Origin: Alphaproteobacteria bacterium
GTDB taxonomy: Bacteria > Pseudomonadota > Alphaproteobacteria > Sphingomonadales > Sphingomonadaceae
Length of the DNA: 12,428 nucleotides
NCBI GenBank assembly: GCA_018830415.1
Contig: JAHJSJ010000189.1
Span: forward strand, 1 to 12,428
Direction: 5' to 3'
Below are positions 12,092 to 12,428 of the stretch, one piece after another (position 1 is the stretch's first letter; each line of letters starts with the position of its first letter). The translations under genes and the position numbers were made by a program. Below the pieces are notes generated by a model. It had not been told where the DNA came from, searched no databases, and was given only the letters and a program-made list of their open reading frames with translations.

Positions 12092-12428
12092 GACTTGCCG
12101 AGTAGTAGTGCCAGGTGAAGATCGCCATGCTACCGCGCTGCGGTGCCCAGGGTTCGGCAAGCTGGCGGGTGGCTTTTTCCGCTGGGCGTTCGGGCAGATC
12201 GAGCAACCGCTTGACCCCCTCTTGCACCGCGAGGTCTCCGGCTGGCCAGATATCGCGGCGGCCCTCGGCAAACAGCAGGTAAATCTCCGCCGACCAGCGC
12301 CCGATGCCCTTGATCCGGGTGAGGTGTGCAATCGCGTCCTCATCGTCGGCAGGCAGGCAGCCCAAATCAAGTTCGCCAGCCTCGACCAATTCGCACAAGG
12401 ACCGCGCGTAACCCTGTTTCTGATGCGA
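12078..12428 (-). CDS. AlkA-like DNA-3-methyladenine glycosylase II (5' end outside window)
   Basis: The visible 116 C-terminal residues start within SHQKQGYARSLCELVEAGEL. They contain the helix-hairpin-helix RIKGIGRWSAEIYLLFAEG (38-56) followed by DIWPAGDLAVQEGVKRLL, where Asp65 is the expected catalytic aspartate of the HhH-GPD superfamily. The C-terminal helix with PWAPQRGSMAIFTWHYY matches the W.P.RS.A..YLW pattern of AlkA-type enzymes. The protein excises alkylated bases such as 3-methyladenine in base excision repair. The frame is open to the window edge, so the true start lies to the right. The last residues (EPV) and stop fall inside a dispersed repeat, so the native C-terminus may have been altered by a repeat insertion. 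Confidence 0.9.
   Translation of the reverse strand, partial: SHQKQGYARSLCELVEAGELDLGCLPADDEDAIAHLTRIKGIGRWSAEIYLLFAEGRRDIWPAGDLAVQEGVKRLLDLPERPAEKATRQLAEPWAPQRGSMAIFTWHYYSASREPV

Overview
The window looks like chromosomal DNA of a GC-rich alphaproteobacterium, most likely a sphingomonad (Sphingomonadales, possibly Erythrobacteraceae). This rests on the high-GC codon use, on protein families typical of that group (type 2 ArgC, M17 aminopeptidase next to a bacterial SH3 protein, large secreted S9 peptidase), and on dispersed palindromic repeats of a kind common in sphingomonad genomes. No taxonomic marker is present, so this is inference. There are no rRNA or tRNA genes and no CRISPR array.

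Region 1 (1-2608, minus strand) is a compact cluster read from high to low coordinates: an M17 leucyl-type aminopeptidase, a small stand-alone SH3-type protein and argC (cut by the window edge). The divergent gap to the next gene (2609-2807) holds a perfect 16-bp chromosomal parS site within a 20-bp palindrome, beside three CTAG tetranucleotides spaced exactly 11 bp apart. The parS site suggests that this locus lies in the centromere-like, origin-proximal part of a replicon. Then comes map (methionine aminopeptidase, plus strand).

Region 2 (3641-6022) is accessory. A 1,310-bp IS5-family element (3810-5119) has 17-bp terminal inverted repeats (16/17 identical) and a 4-bp duplication (ATCT). 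It splits a small ORF that becomes continuous again when the IS and one ATCT copy are removed. The IS transposase has a one-base frameshift that separates its third catalytic residue. Next is a type II toxin-antitoxin pair of the HigB/HigA (HI1419/HI1420-like) class, whose promoter overlaps an inverted repeat and appears to drive a leaderless GTG-started toxin.

Region 3 (6072-10749) is mostly ordinary metabolism: ccmA-ccmB (cytochrome c biogenesis ABC exporter, overlapping by TGATG), divergent phhB (pterin carbinolamine dehydratase), a palindromic repeat between convergent genes, a short-chain dehydrogenase, and a 691-aa secreted S9 prolyl-oligopeptidase-type peptidase with an operator-like palindrome upstream.

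Region 4 (10750-12428) holds repeats and one foreign-looking gene. An orphan Imm11/DUF1629-like (polymorphic-toxin immunity-type) gene at 11248-11910 lies between two direct copies (about 79% identical) of a 72-bp dispersed repeat. The second copy runs into the last codons of an AlkA-like DNA glycosylase that leaves the window on the right.
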